The notes under the pieces are model-generated. The model had not been told where the DNA came from. It ran no database searches and worked only from the letters and a program-made list of their open reading frames with translations. From Lentibacillus sp. JNUCC-1 (GTDB lineage: Bacteria; Bacillota; Bacilli; Bacillales; Amphibacillaceae): a stretch of DNA of 64,000 nt. The stretch lies in NCBI RefSeq assembly GCF_009741735.1, contig NZ_WHOH01000001.1:1426001-1490000 (forward strand), written 5' to 3'. The translations under genes were made by a program, and so were the position numbers. Below, piece by piece: positions 8,231 through 17,404 of this stretch. How positions within the stretch are numbered: position 1 is the stretch's first letter; each line of letters begins with the position of its first letter.

Positions 8231-9427
8231 CTAAAAGAATTTGGACACCATCTCGGCAAGGGCTGCGGTCCCGACGGCGGCATAGGTTCCAACAACATTA
8301 CCCAGAATCCCCATTAAGAGTCCAACGGGTGCAAGGGATGGTTGGAATACAGATGCCACAACCGGAGCAGAGCTTGTCCCGCCGACGTTCCCCTGAGATC
8401 CAACAGCTACGAAAAACAGCGGTGCCCGGAGGAGACGCGCCATCCCAAAGATGATAATGACGTGAATAGCGAGCCAGACGATACCCATAAATACATACTG
8501 TGGTGCATCGAGCACGTAAGCAAGGTCAGCTTTCGCCCCGATTGTCGCAAGCAAGATGTAAATGCCGGCATAACCGACTTTACTGGCGCCGAAATTCTCC
8601 AGCTTGCGAACGGGTGTAAACGAAAGCAGGATTCCGACTGCAGATATAATCATGATGGTCCATGTGCCGGCTGATAACACTGATGTCACCGGGAGCGTTT
8701 CGGAAAACTTGCGAATGATAAACGACACACCGAAACCAAGACCAATGATGGCAGCAAGCTGGGGCACTGCGACTGGGCGGGCGTTTTCCCTTTCGATCTG
8801 AGCCATGTCCTCGTTCACCTGTTTAATGACCGAGTTATCAGCTTTATTCCATTTGTTGAATTTATCCTGAAAACCGGCAAGGAAGATCATGATTCCCATC
8901 CAGCTGTACCCAACAACAGTATCAACGACAATAATCGGCGACAAAATTTCCTGTGGGGTGCCTGTGGCTTCGATCAGGGCAGCCATGTTTGCACTGCCGC
9001 CAATCCAACTGCCTGCAAGCGCGGCCACCCCAGTCCATGCCTGGTCCGGGAGAAGCGGCTGGAAGATCGCGAGTGCAATTGGTCCGCCTATCATAATTCC
9101 AAATGTACCGGCAAAGAACATGATCAACGCTTTAGAACCGAGCTTCAGCGTTGCGGGAACATTCGCTGATAACAGCAAAAGCAATAGCCCAAATGGCAAG
9201 ACGTATGTGGAGACAAAATCATACAAAGATGACTGGTCTGGTATGATGCCAACTGTTGTTGAAATCATCGGAATGAAATAAGTCCATATCAGGGGCGGTG
9301 CATAATGAAAGAATTTTTTTAGAAACGGGTTCTGTGATTCACCCAAAATAAAAATAAGACCCACAACAGCGGTCAAATAAGCAAATATGGCCATCGGATC
9401 CTGAATGAGTGGCGCAGCAAAAAGCAT
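8231..9427 (-). CDS. DUF819 family membrane protein (YjcL-like)
   Basis: A 398-residue integral membrane protein with about eleven hydrophobic segments. Conserved features include GSWIGGSANMAAL near the middle and GSQGNVGGTSSAPVVASVF near the C-terminus, both glycine-rich re-entrant-type motifs of DUF819 (B. subtilis YjcL). The symmetric motifs suggest a secondary transporter with two inverted halves, but the substrate is unknown. It has a strong GGAGG site and no close operon partner. Confidence 0.85.
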   Translation of the reverse strand: MLFAAPLIQDPMAIFAYLTAVVGLIFILGESQNPFLKKFFHYAPPLIWTYFIPMISTTVGIIPDQSSLYDFVSTYVLPFGLLLLLLSANVPATLKLGSKALIMFFAGTFGIMIGGPIALAIFQPLLPDQAWTGVAALAGSWIGGSANMAALIEATGTPQEILSPIIVVDTVVGYSWMGIMIFLAGFQDKFNKWNKADNSVIKQVNEDMAQIERENARPVAVPQLAAIIGLGFGVSFIIRKFSETLPVTSVLSAGTWTIMIISAVGILLSFTPVRKLENFGASKVGYAGIYILLATIGAKADLAYVLDAPQYVFMGIVWLAIHVIIIFGMARLLRAPLFFVAVGSQGNVGGTSSAPVVASVFQPSLAPVGLLMGILGNVVGTYAAVGTAALAEMVSKFF

Positions 9428-9542
9428 AACAATTCCTCCTGTGTCTGTTCGTGATGTAATGTTGCAATTTATGGGGGTAAATGAGTGAACGAGCGCTCAA
9501 TCTAGAGACAGGTAAAAGAAGCTGAAAACAAAGTTTTGTTTA

Positions 9543-9824
9543 TCAGCCGATGTAGCGCAGGGCTTTTTCAATAAACTTGTGCGGAGATGTTTTCACTAAA
9601 TATGTAAACATACCGCTGGAAGTATGCAGATAAAGCATCCCGGCCTCGCCGTCCATTGCCCGATAAGACAGGTCCAGAATATCTTTTGTCGGAAATTGAC
9701 GGTGTTTCGTTTCCAGGACGGTCGGATATAAGCGCAGATACCGTTTGTCCTCCCACTTGCTGAGACCTGTAGCACTGATTTCCTGTTCAACTTTGTAATA
9801 CGGAAAAATGGCAACTGGCTCCAT
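9543..9824 (-). CDS. small conserved Bacillaceae protein of unknown function (PH-like)
   Basis: A 93-residue soluble protein starting MEPVAIFPYYK, with GGAGGCG 4 bp before the ATG; a longer upstream start has no such site. The sequence alternates short beta-like strands (RYLRLYPTVLETKH, GEAGMLYLHTSSGMFTYLV) and ends in a helix (HKFIEKALRYIG). This resembles a bacterial PH-like fold with a C-terminal helix. No catalytic motif, signal peptide or membrane segment is present. I do not recognise a named family. Confidence 0.65.
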   Translation of the reverse strand: MEPVAIFPYYKVEQEISATGLSKWEDKRYLRLYPTVLETKHRQFPTKDILDLSYRAMDGEAGMLYLHTSSGMFTYLVKTSPHKFIEKALRYIG

Positions 9825-9990
9825 GGAACGCCTCCGCGAACATATTTCACCCAATATTTGATGTTAGGGTATGTCTATTTTACACGTTTCATGTATTTTG
9901 TGAAAGTGTTTTATCAAAAGTCCCGCATATCACATCGCAACGCCAGCTATTCATAAAACGGTTTATTATACGATAACTAAACCAGTGTTG

Positions 9991-10162
9991 TCAACCTTTA
10001 AATTGAAACATTTTAGATTATATGTTATTGTAAAGGTTGAATAGATTTTTGAGACTGGATTCGGCAATCGTGCGCAACTTTTGAGCACGGTTTTTTGATC
10101 TAAAGACTGTCTTTTGTTCCAATCAACTGAAGGTTTTTGAAAACAGACGGTTGAGACTGGAT
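9991..10162. promoter_or_regulatory. structured 370 bp leader region upstream of the CarD-like N-terminus gene
   Basis: The gap 9825-10195 has no gene. It holds a perfect 10 bp inverted repeat (TCAACCTTTA at 9991, TAAAGGTTGA at 10031) with a 30 bp AT-rich spacer. It also holds the 12-mer TTGAGACTGGAT twice in direct orientation, at 10049 and 10151. These could be protein-binding sites or parts of a long leader RNA for the downstream gene. No known riboswitch is recognised. Confidence 0.4.
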
Positions 10163-10195
10163 GTCAAAGTAAATTTTATTTAGGAGTGTGGGGCA

Positions 10196-11038
10196 GTGAA
10201 TTTAATTAATGAAGAAATAACGCATAAAGTCTTTGGCAAGGGAAACATCGTCGATCAAGACGAATCTATTATCACCATTGACTTTGAAGAGGGAACAAAA
10301 AAGTTTGTCTATCCCGACGCGTTTGGAAACTTTATCACATTAACTGACCAAGATGCAGCGGAGTCCTTGCAGGAGGTCCTTCTAGAAAGAGAGAAGGAGG
10401 AAGAAGCACTTGAGCAGCAACGTGAAGAAGAAAGAGAGCGCCAGGCACTTGAGGAGCAACGCAGGAAAAAACTCAAAAATCATAAAATCCATGAAAGCTC
10501 ACAAATTGTTTTTTGGATGGATGAGGACGAGCAGCAAAATGTATTTACCGACTGGCAAGTATCTACAGGTAAGATTCAAACCGGCAAGACGAAAGGTCAG
10601 CCAAACAGAGCTGCTCGTCTGGGACCCAACAGCGCAGCGCTTCTGACCGTAAGAGATACCGAACAACCAGAAACTGAAAGAAAAATTCTTGGTCTTTATA
10701 TGGTCAATGAAACGTTTTCCGGCAGTTTGAGCGAAGATGACATGGTGCCGTCGCATACAGAATTCAGGATTGTGCTTACAGACCAGGAAGCTGAAAAAAT
10801 GCTGTTCTGGAATTATTATATTAACGAGAACTATCCGGAGCGAACTTCATGGAATTCGGGCAAATATCGGTATTTTGATAATGAATGGACTGCTCAAATC
10901 CTGAAAGATATCATCGCTTTAAAAACAGATGAAGAGGAAATTAAACATGTTGAGCGTTTTCTGGAATACTTCTGTCAAATGAACGCACTTGATCCGGAAA
11001 ACATCCCTGAGGCAAATGGGGCATTGAAACAATCATAA
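10196..11038 (+). CDS. uncharacterised protein with CarD/UvrD-tail-like N-terminus and coiled coil
   Basis: A 280-residue soluble protein starting with GTG after TTAGGAG. Residues 6-45 (VFGKGNIV, ITIDFEEGTKKFVYPDAF) match the small beta-barrel seen in CarD-like, UvrD C-terminal and Mfd-type RNA-polymerase-interacting modules. Residues about 62-97 form a highly charged Glu/Arg/Gln coiled coil. The C-terminal half (about 100-270) is mixed alpha/beta with many aromatic residues (FWNYYINENYPE, YRYFDNEWTAQ) and is not recognised. The N-terminus suggests a protein-protein or nucleic-acid contact; no function can be assigned. It is monocistronic. Confidence 0.65.
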   Translation: MNLINEEITHKVFGKGNIVDQDESIITIDFEEGTKKFVYPDAFGNFITLTDQDAAESLQEVLLEREKEEEALEQQREEERERQALEEQRRKKLKNHKIHESSQIVFWMDEDEQQNVFTDWQVSTGKIQTGKTKGQPNRAARLGPNSAALLTVRDTEQPETERKILGLYMVNETFSGSLSEDDMVPSHTEFRIVLTDQEAEKMLFWNYYINENYPERTSWNSGKYRYFDNEWTAQILKDIIALKTDEEEIKHVERFLEYFCQMNALDPENIPEANGALKQS

Positions 11039-11085
11039 GCTGCTCGACGGTCAGCAGAATCTCGTGCCCTTTAAGCCTATTATTT

Positions 11086-11115
11086 AAAAGAAGCCCAGCA
11101 CAGGGCTTCTTTTTT
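11086..11115. terminator. terminator between convergent genes
   Basis: Hairpin AAAAGAAGCCC / GGGCTTCTTTTTT with a CAGCACA-type loop and T run. It can act on both strands. Confidence 0.85.
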
Positions 11116-11139
11116 ATGGACATTTTTTCTCTACCATGT

Positions 11140-12795
11140 TTACAGAACTTGCCCTGCAATGGCTCTGCCTGTTTCCCGTCCGGAAAAAAGGCATCCACCG
11201 AGAAACGTTCCTTCAAGCGAACGATAGCCATGCAGGCCCCCACCCCCAAAACCGGCTGCTTCACCGGCAGCAAACAGACCTGGTATGACAGTACCCGTTT
11301 CATCCAGAACCTGGCCGGATAGATTTGTCTGAATCCCACCGAGTGTTTTGCGGCTGATCAGGTTGAGTCTAACCGCAATCAACGGACCATTTCGGTGATC
11401 CAATATTTTATGCGGCGCAGCGACTCGAATCAATTTATCACCGATGTAGTGTCGGGCATTGCGAAGTGCAGCCACCTGCAGATCTTTTGTAAACGTATTG
11501 TCGAGCTCACGGTCTCTGGCGCGGATTTGTTCAATAATGTGATCGGCAGCCACGCGTCGTTCCCCTGTCAGCTGATTCATTTTGATAACCAGATTATCGA
11601 TTGTATCTGCCACAACAAAGTCCTCGCCTTGATCAATGAACGCCTGCACCGGTCCAGGCGCGCCAGGTCGAACACGTCCTAGAACATCTTTGAGGCTTTT
11701 GCCTGTCAAATCCGGATTTTGTTCAGAACCCGATAATGCGAATTCTTTTTCAATCATCTTTTGCGTTAAAATAAACCAGGAATAATCATAGCCGGTTTGT
11801 TTGATCGCCTCAAGGGTCCCGAGGGTGTCGAAACCGGGAAAATTAGGTGATGGCAAACGGTGCCCGCGGGCGTCAAACCACATGGATGACGGTCCGGGTA
11901 AAATCCGGATGCCGTGCTTGGGCCAGACTGGGTTCCAGTTTTTGATGCCCTCTGTGTAATGCCACATTCTATCCCGGTTCACAAGACGGGCACCTGTTTC
12001 TTCTGATATCTCAAGTAAGCGTCCGTCCACATGTGCGGGCACACCGGAAATCATTTTCTCTGGCGGTGTGCCGAGGCGCTCAGGCCAATTTTTACGGATC
12101 ATGTCCAAATTGGCCCCGATTCCACCGCTCGCGACAAGCACCGCTGAAGCCTCATAATGAAACTCGCTGATCACATGACGGGAACTGGCTTCACCCCTAG
12201 CGACGTCACTCGCCTCGAGCACCGATCCAGCTGCACCTGTGACTCTGCCGCTGTGTTTCAGAAGATGATCCACCTGGTGCCGCGGCTTATAAATCACCTG
12301 ATTACTTTTTATATGATCGCGCACACGTTTTGCAAAAGGGGCAACAATCCCAGGTCCTGTCCCCCATGTTATGTGGAAGCGCGGAACTGAATTGCCGTGG
12401 CCACCCGCATGGTAACCGCCACGTTCCGCCCATCCGACCACCGGGAAAAAGCGAACGCCCATTTCATGCAGCCAGGCACGCTTTTCACCCGCTGCAAAAT
12501 CTACATAAGCTTCAGCCCATTTTCTGCCCCAATAATCCTCATCAGCCAAGCGATCGTAGCCGGCAGCACCGAGCCAATCCTGCCAGGCCAGATCTTTGGA
12601 ATCCTTTATACCCATGCGCCTTTGTTCGGGTGAATCAATCAAAAACAGGCCTCCAAACGACCACCATGCCTGCCCGCCAAACGATGCTTCCGGCTCTTGA
12701 TCTAACAGCAGTACCTTTTTTCCTGCATCGGCCAATTCAGCTGTTGCTACAAGGCCGGCCAGACCCGCTCCTATCACGATCACATCATAGTTCAC
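11140..12795 (-). CDS. FAD-binding dehydrogenase (fumarate reductase/KstD-like, COG3573 type)
   Basis: A 551-residue flavoprotein. The N-terminal FAD-binding fold reads VIGAGLAGLVATAELADAGK (about residues 7-26), with GGQAWWSFGGLF following. A second nucleotide-binding region (SAVLVASGGIGAN) lies mid-protein, and the C-terminal FAD loop is GLFAAGEAAGFGGGGLHGYR, with the typical GTFLGGCLFSG end. The family belongs to the succinate dehydrogenase/fumarate reductase/3-ketosteroid dehydrogenase superfamily. COG3573 members lack a proven substrate. It lies 40 bp downstream of the alpha-hydroxy-acid oxidase gene on the same strand, so the two probably form an operon for oxidising organic acids. Confidence 0.85.
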   Translation of the reverse strand: MNYDVIVIGAGLAGLVATAELADAGKKVLLLDQEPEASFGGQAWWSFGGLFLIDSPEQRRMGIKDSKDLAWQDWLGAAGYDRLADEDYWGRKWAEAYVDFAAGEKRAWLHEMGVRFFPVVGWAERGGYHAGGHGNSVPRFHITWGTGPGIVAPFAKRVRDHIKSNQVIYKPRHQVDHLLKHSGRVTGAAGSVLEASDVARGEASSRHVISEFHYEASAVLVASGGIGANLDMIRKNWPERLGTPPEKMISGVPAHVDGRLLEISEETGARLVNRDRMWHYTEGIKNWNPVWPKHGIRILPGPSSMWFDARGHRLPSPNFPGFDTLGTLEAIKQTGYDYSWFILTQKMIEKEFALSGSEQNPDLTGKSLKDVLGRVRPGAPGPVQAFIDQGEDFVVADTIDNLVIKMNQLTGERRVAADHIIEQIRARDRELDNTFTKDLQVAALRNARHYIGDKLIRVAAPHKILDHRNGPLIAVRLNLISRKTLGGIQTNLSGQVLDETGTVIPGLFAAGEAAGFGGGGLHGYRSLEGTFLGGCLFSGRETGRAIAGQVL

Positions 12796-12835
12796 ATTGA
12801 GCGCCTCCCCGCGTGTTCACTCTTTAAATTGTTGT

Positions 12836-14002
12836 TTAGACATCTTTTTTCAGTAGGCTTGGGTCCAAGTCGCGAACAGATTTTTCACCTGCCAAACCAA
12901 GTGTCAGGTCCAAGTCAGATAATAGATTACGCATGACTTCCTTAACGCCAGTTTCACCTGCTGCAGCAAGGCCATACATAAGCGGCCGGCCAACGAGAAC
13001 AGCATCTGCACCCAGTGCCATCGCCTTAATGATATCTGACCCTCGCCGAATACCGCTGTCCATCAGCACGGGAATCTTACCTTGTATAACATCAACGATA
13101 CCAGGCAGGGCATCCAGGGCGCCAAGTGCACCATCGACTTGCCGTCCCCCATGATTCGATACAATGATGCCATCTGCGCCGTGTTCGAGCGCCAACTTGG
13201 CATCATCAGGATGAATGATTCCTTTTAAAATGATCGGCAAGCTTGTGTGTTCTTTTAAAAATGCGATATCGTCCCACGTCAGACGTGCATTTCCAAATAC
13301 CTGAGTCCAGTGCATAATGGCTGCCTGTGGGTCGTCTGCAGGTGACTTTTCCAACTTGGAACAAAAAGCGGGATCGGTAAAATAATTGCCGACACCTTCA
13401 CCGGCCAAAAACGGTAAATACACATTTTTCAAATCATATTCACGCCAGGCCATCATCGGTGTATCCAACGTAACCACAATAGCTGAAAAGCCCGCACTCT
13501 CAGCACGTTTCAGAAAACTGGCTGTCACATCAGGGTCATTGCTCCAGTAAAGCTGGAACCATTTTTCCGCCTCCCCCATCTCTTCAGCCACTTTTTCCAT
13601 AGGGACAGTTGAAGCAGAACTGGCAATGAAAGGGACGCCTAGTTCCTTGCAAGCCCGAGCTGAACCAAGTTCGCCATCGGGATGAATAATGGACTGGACC
13701 CCGATTGGAGCGTGAAGGATCGGAGTTGGATACGTGCGACCGAAAAGCTCTGTAGATAAGTCGCGGTCCTCAACGTTACGCAACATACGCTGCATAATTT
13801 TCCATTTGTTAAACGCTTTCAAATTTGCGTTCATGGTATGATGCCCACCGGCTCCGCCTGCCACATAATAATATGGTCCGTCCGTCATCTTCTCCCGTGC
13901 AAGTTGCTCCCATTCTTCATAGACAACCGGGAGTCGATCAGGATCCGGGTTTTGCATCGTCATGTATATTTCGTATTGTGTTTTGTTACCTATGTTTTTC
14001 AT
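12836..14002 (-). CDS. FMN-dependent alpha-hydroxy-acid oxidase (lactate 2-monooxygenase-like)
   Basis: A 388-residue TIM-barrel flavoprotein. Diagnostic motifs are HAPIGVQSIIHPDGE, then SNHGGRQVDGALGAL carrying the catalytic His and substrate Arg, and DSGIRRGSDIIKA for FMN phosphate binding, with LVGRPLMYGLA near the end. It oxidises an L-2-hydroxy acid such as lactate. The YYYVAGGAGG region and length fit the lactate 2-monooxygenase-like branch better than glycolate oxidase, but the substrate is inferred. The ATG has AGGGAG 8 bp upstream. First gene of a pair with the FAD dehydrogenase. Confidence 0.87.
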   Translation of the reverse strand: MKNIGNKTQYEIYMTMQNPDPDRLPVVYEEWEQLAREKMTDGPYYYVAGGAGGHHTMNANLKAFNKWKIMQRMLRNVEDRDLSTELFGRTYPTPILHAPIGVQSIIHPDGELGSARACKELGVPFIASSASTVPMEKVAEEMGEAEKWFQLYWSNDPDVTASFLKRAESAGFSAIVVTLDTPMMAWREYDLKNVYLPFLAGEGVGNYFTDPAFCSKLEKSPADDPQAAIMHWTQVFGNARLTWDDIAFLKEHTSLPIILKGIIHPDDAKLALEHGADGIIVSNHGGRQVDGALGALDALPGIVDVIQGKIPVLMDSGIRRGSDIIKAMALGADAVLVGRPLMYGLAAAGETGVKEVMRNLLSDLDLTLGLAGEKSVRDLDPSLLKKDV

Positions 14003-14152
14003 CACTATTTCTCCCTTCTTTTTCCAACTATTAATAATAGTATATATTTATTTTGAATATTCGTCAAAAAGATGAAGATACCCTTTTCTTGATTGTCTTA
14101 GAAAATATCGGCTATGATAACAGCAGCCCCTTATGGAAAGGACATGTATTTT

Positions 14153-14671
14153 ATGACATTTCACTGCCACCTTGAATTTAACGACATCCTGGCACTGCAA
14201 AAGGATGTCATTCAGCATTCATATACCCACCACATTAAAAAAATGTACTACAAATGGGTGCTTGCCGTCGCGGTGTTTCTTGCGATTGTATTTCCGTTCG
14301 GGCCATCACTCACCTCTGCCATGGTCGGAGCGGTTGCAGTGGTCATTGTTTTACTGGCATTTCCTTCGCTGTACAACAAAGCAGCCTTTTCCAGATCACA
14401 AAGTCAAATGGCAAAACAAGATTACAGCAGCGTTCTTGGTCCTTGTAAGATTACGTTAACTGATACAGGGATTGAACGGGAAATCAGCGGAGATGTGACT
14501 TTTTTTGACTGGGCAGATTTTACACGGCTTGGTGAAGACGACACACATTATTTTCTGTATCAGACAGACTTAAACGGTTTGGTCTTGCCGAAAGACCCCG
14601 GTGACCTGAATGCCGAGGAAACAGCAGATTATCATGACCGCGTTCAGGCATCTGTTCAGGATGGAAAGTAA
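14153..14671 (+). CDS. YcxB-like membrane protein
   Basis: A 172-residue protein with an N-terminal cytoplasmic strand region, two membrane helices (about residues 33-50 and 56-75) and a C-terminal YcxB-like beta domain (ITLTDTGIEREI, DWADFTRL, YFLYQTDLNGLVLPK). Function is unknown; the fold resembles PH-like domains attached to membrane hairpins. The second in-frame ATG (MTFHCH) is taken because AAGGA lies 10 bp before it, whereas the earlier ATGs have no usable site. A seven-unit 21 bp repeat array follows the stop codon. Confidence 0.7.
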   Translation: MTFHCHLEFNDILALQKDVIQHSYTHHIKKMYYKWVLAVAVFLAIVFPFGPSLTSAMVGAVAVVIVLLAFPSLYNKAAFSRSQSQMAKQDYSSVLGPCKITLTDTGIEREISGDVTFFDWADFTRLGEDDTHYFLYQTDLNGLVLPKDPGDLNAEETADYHDRVQASVQDGK

Positions 14672-14702
14672 TTAGGGGTAGGCTCGCACTTTTAAGCAGC
14701 GG

Positions 14703-14850
14703 TTTATTTCTTTGCTCATGCAGGTTATTTCTTCGCTCGGGCGGTTTTTTTCTTTGTTCATGCTGATTATTTCTTCGCTCGGGCGGTTTATTTCTCTGCT
14801 CAGGCCATTAATTTCTCTGTCCAGCATAAAATCACTTCATCGCTCATGCT
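14703..14850 (+). repeat. 21 bp repeat array, TTATTTCTTYGCTC family (7 units)
   Basis: Units start at 14705, 14726, 14747, 14768, 14789, 14810 and 14831, each exactly 21 bp apart. The typical unit is TTATTTCTTCGCTCGGGCGG plus one base, decaying in the last two. It lies downstream of the YcxB-like gene in the same orientation. This is the only array of this family in the window. Confidence 0.85.
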
Positions 14851-14938
14851 AATCATTCCAATGTAGCTTCTCAGTTTGATACACGCCATTAGCGGGAATT
14901 GATTGGTATAACCTTCATTCGACAAAGGAGTGTTTATT

Positions 14939-15298
14939 TTGGATAAAGTGCTATTCATTCAAACGGGAACCGGTATTGATGTGCATGGTCAAGATGTAAC
15001 AAAAGCGGCTGTTCGTGCTGTAGAAAATGCAATCTGGTCCAACTCCATGCCCGGGATCGAAAAAATATTGCCCGAGCAGAAATTGGACAATATGAAGGTA
15101 AACGTGCGGGTTGCTGTTCCGCTTGACAGAGAAAAACTGGACACCAAGCAAATTAAAAATGCCATCCCGTATGGCACCGTAACCGTTGATGTTACAGACG
15201 GCGGCATGGCCACATCAAGCGGAATTATGCTAGAGGATAAAAACGACGAAAATGATTTGATGTATATGGTTAACGCTGCTGTTGAGGTCGGATACTAG
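14939..15298 (+). CDS. Lin0512 family protein
   Basis: A 119-residue protein starting with TTG, 8 bp after AAAGGAG; an in-frame GTG overlaps that site and is rejected. The sequence VLFIQTGTGIDVHGQDVTKA followed by VRAVENAIWSNSMPGI is the hallmark of the Lin0512 family, small conserved proteins of unknown function with a ferredoxin-like or cyclohydrolase-like fold. No cofactor motif is visible. It stands alone between a repeat array and a terminator. Confidence 0.85.
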   Translation: MDKVLFIQTGTGIDVHGQDVTKAAVRAVENAIWSNSMPGIEKILPEQKLDNMKVNVRVAVPLDREKLDTKQIKNAIPYGTVTVDVTDGGMATSSGIMLEDKNDENDLMYMVNAAVEVGY

Positions 15299-15308
15299 CA
15301 AGTGTAAA

Positions 15309-15353
15309 AACGGGGCCAGGCTCCAAAGTCTAAAGACTTGAAGCCTGGCCCTT
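15309..15353 (+). terminator. hairpin terminator after the Lin0512 gene
   Basis: A long stem GGGCCAGGCT...AGCCTGGCCC with an inner AAGTCTAAAGACTT part. The T run after it is poor (TTAAAAAT), so it may end transcription weakly or act as an RNA stabiliser. Confidence 0.6.
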
Positions 15354-15463
15354 AAAAATACACATTATGTCTGAATTATTTTATTTTTAAAATCCTGTTG
15401 ACTTTGTCAGCTAAAATGTTTAGAGTAGCATTTAATCTCAAGAAAAAACTTAATACTATTTCA

Positions 15464-15586
15464 TTTTCTTATCAAGAGAGACTGAGGGATGGGCCCTGTG
15501 ACGTCTCGGCAACGGATTCCATATGGAAAACTGTGCCAATTCCCACAAATGCACCTGCAGCCAGCAGGCATTTGGAAGATAAGAAA
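15464..15586 (+). ncRNA. SAM riboswitch (S-box) aptamer of the met operon
   Basis: The conserved S-box start TTCTTATCAAGAGAGACTGA and the GATGGGCCC...GACGTCTCGGCAAC core are present. P1 closes between TTTCTTATC and GATAAGAAA (15578-15586). SAM binding stabilises P1, so methionine-transport genes downstream are turned off when SAM is plentiful. The expression platform is the terminator that follows. Confidence 0.93.
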
Positions 15587-15620
15587 GAGACGATGGTTCG
15601 GCATATACCAATGACAACGC

Positions 15621-15662
15621 ATCCCTCTTTTTCTTATCTTTTAAGAAAAAGAGGGATTTTTT
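15621..15662 (+). terminator. S-box expression platform terminator
   Basis: Stem ATCCCTCTTTTTCTTA / TAAGAAAAAGAGGGAT followed by T6. Its TTTCTTATC strand can pair instead with the 3' strand of riboswitch P1 (GATAAGAAA), giving the classical antiterminator. This is SAM-dependent premature termination. Confidence 0.92.
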
Positions 15663-15704
15663 ATTGGAGAGAAAGAGAGAGATTTATGAAGGGAGTTGCG
15701 TTCA

Positions 15705-16729
15705 GTGATTGAATTTAAAGATGTCAGCAAAACATTCAAGGTTGAAAAAAGCGAAATCCAAGCGGTCAAAGATGTCTCCTTAACCATAAACCGCGGCGAG
15801 ATATACGGCATTATCGGGTTCAGCGGGGCTGGAAAATCGACATTGCTCAGACTGGTTAACATGCTGGAACGCCCGACTTCAGGCACCATTCTGATCAAAG
15901 GAGTCGATGTCGGAAAACTGCCAGCGAAGAAGCTGCGGGCAGAACGGCGTAACATCGGTATGATTTTTCAAAACTTCAACTTGTTCCTGTCGCGGACGGT
16001 TGCGGGGAATGTTGCCTATCCGCTCAAGCTTGCTGGTTGGAGTAAGGCGAAAATTACAGAACGCGTTGCCGAGCTGCTCGAATTCGTCGGGTTATCCGAC
16101 AAAGCCAGACATTACCCTGATCAATTATCGGGCGGCCAAAAGCAGCGTGTCGGCATTGCACGGGCGCTTGCCACATCACCCGATATCCTGATCTGTGATG
16201 AAGCGACATCAGCTCTTGACCCGGAAACAACTAGCGACATATTAAAGCTTTTGAAAAAGGTGAACCACGATCTTGGGATCACGATTCTTCTTATCACACA
16301 CGAAATGCATGTCATCCAGTCCATATGTGACAAGGTCGCGATTATGGAAAACGGTGCTGTGATCGAGCACGGACCTGTGTTTGACACATTCACCAAGCCA
16401 CAGCACGCCACCACACGCCGATTTATTGGCTCTGTTCAACAGGATCTCCCGTCCAAACATATTTTGGAGGAATGGCGCTTACATAACGACGGCGCACTTT
16501 ACCGGGTTGTATTCACGGGGGCAACACGAATGAACCTGTCTTGTCCTCTGTGACGAGAAAGCATGATGTCAATTTCAACATTGTCTATGGATCCGTGCAA
16601 GAACTCCAAGGAAAGTTGTTCGGGAATCTGCTGGTGTCATTTGCAGGCGACGAACAGGCTGTCAAACAGACCCTGGAGGAATTGAAAACACTGGTCAAAA
16701 TTGGGGAGGTGACAGACATTGAAAGTTGA
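15705..16729 (+). pseudogene. metN: methionine ABC transporter ATPase MetN, one-base frameshift before the NIL domain
   Basis: The first frame holds an intact ABC ATPase (Walker A GFSGAGKST, signature QLSGGQKQRVGIARA, Walker B ILICDEATSALDPET) in the MetN style. After FTGAT the frame runs into a stop at 16553. The next frame continues with NEPVLSSVTRKHDVNFN and the C-terminal NIL methionine-sensing domain to the expected length of about 341 residues. One missing A near 16526 (GCAACACGAAT in place of GCAACAACGAAT) explains the break. GTG is taken as start, 9 bp after GAAGGGAG. Without the NIL domain the ATPase core could still work but would lose methionine trans-inhibition. First gene of the SAM-controlled operon. 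Confidence 0.85.
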
Positions 16730-17381
16730 TTGGACCACATTTTGGCCGCGTATCGTTGAAGCAACTGGTGAAACACTTACCATGGTTGTTGCCACACTGA
16801 TCTTTGGTTCGATTATTGGTATCGGGATGGGACTCTTGCTTTTTATTACCCGGGAAAACAACATCTTGGAAAACAAATGGGTTTTTCAAGCGTTAAATAT
16901 CCTTATCAACATCATCCGTCCTGTCCCATTTATCATTTTCTTGGTGGCCATTTCGCAGCTGACACGGCTTGTTGTCGGCACAACGATCGGCACAGCGGCA
17001 GCAATCTTCCCGATGACCATTGTTGCGAGTTTCTCCATTGCGAGGGTAGTCGAGAACAATCTTGTCAGCATTGACCCGGGCGTGGTTGAAGCCGCTCAGG
17101 CCATGGGTGCGAGTCCAGCCCGAATTGTATTCACCATTTTGATTCCAGAAGCACTGGGGCCACTCATCCTTGGACTTACTTTTATCTCAGTCGGCTTGAT
17201 TGACTTCTCGGCTGTTGCAGGAACAGTCGGTGGTGGCGGGCTCGGTCATATCGCCATGACTTATGGTTATCAACGCTTCGACGGCAGTGTCATGCTCGTC
17301 ACCGTCGTGATTCTGATTCTTATGGTTCAGCTTGCACAGTGGATTGGCAATACATTATCTAAAAAATTAATGCGTCGTTAA
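16719..17381 (+). CDS. metI: methionine ABC transporter permease MetI
   Basis: A 220-residue permease with five predicted helices. The coupling-loop region EAAQAMGASPARIVFTILIP (about residues 124-143) contacts MetN, and GLIDFSAVAGTVGGGGLG is the MetI-specific glycine-rich segment. It carries methionine across the membrane together with MetN and MetQ. TTG is the start, 15 bp after GGGGAGG and overlapping the end of metN by 11 bp, so translation is coupled. B. subtilis calls this gene metP. Confidence 0.92.
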   Translation: MKVDWTTFWPRIVEATGETLTMVVATLIFGSIIGIGMGLLLFITRENNILENKWVFQALNILINIIRPVPFIIFLVAISQLTRLVVGTTIGTAAAIFPMTIVASFSIARVVENNLVSIDPGVVEAAQAMGASPARIVFTILIPEALGPLILGLTFISVGLIDFSAVAGTVGGGGLGHIAMTYGYQRFDGSVMLVTVVILILMVQLAQWIGNTLSKKLMRR

Positions 17382-17404
17382 TGACGGGAAAAGGGTTATC
17401 AAAC

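Noticed and set aside
12157..12800. Long plus-strand frames inside the flavin dehydrogenase gene
   Set aside because: They are antisense shadows of a well-supported flavoprotein gene, with no ribosome sites or family matches.
14703..14850. CRISPR-like array
   Set aside because: Units are 21 bp with degenerate cores and no unique spacers of 30 bp or more; no cas genes in the window. The same holds for the other arrays.
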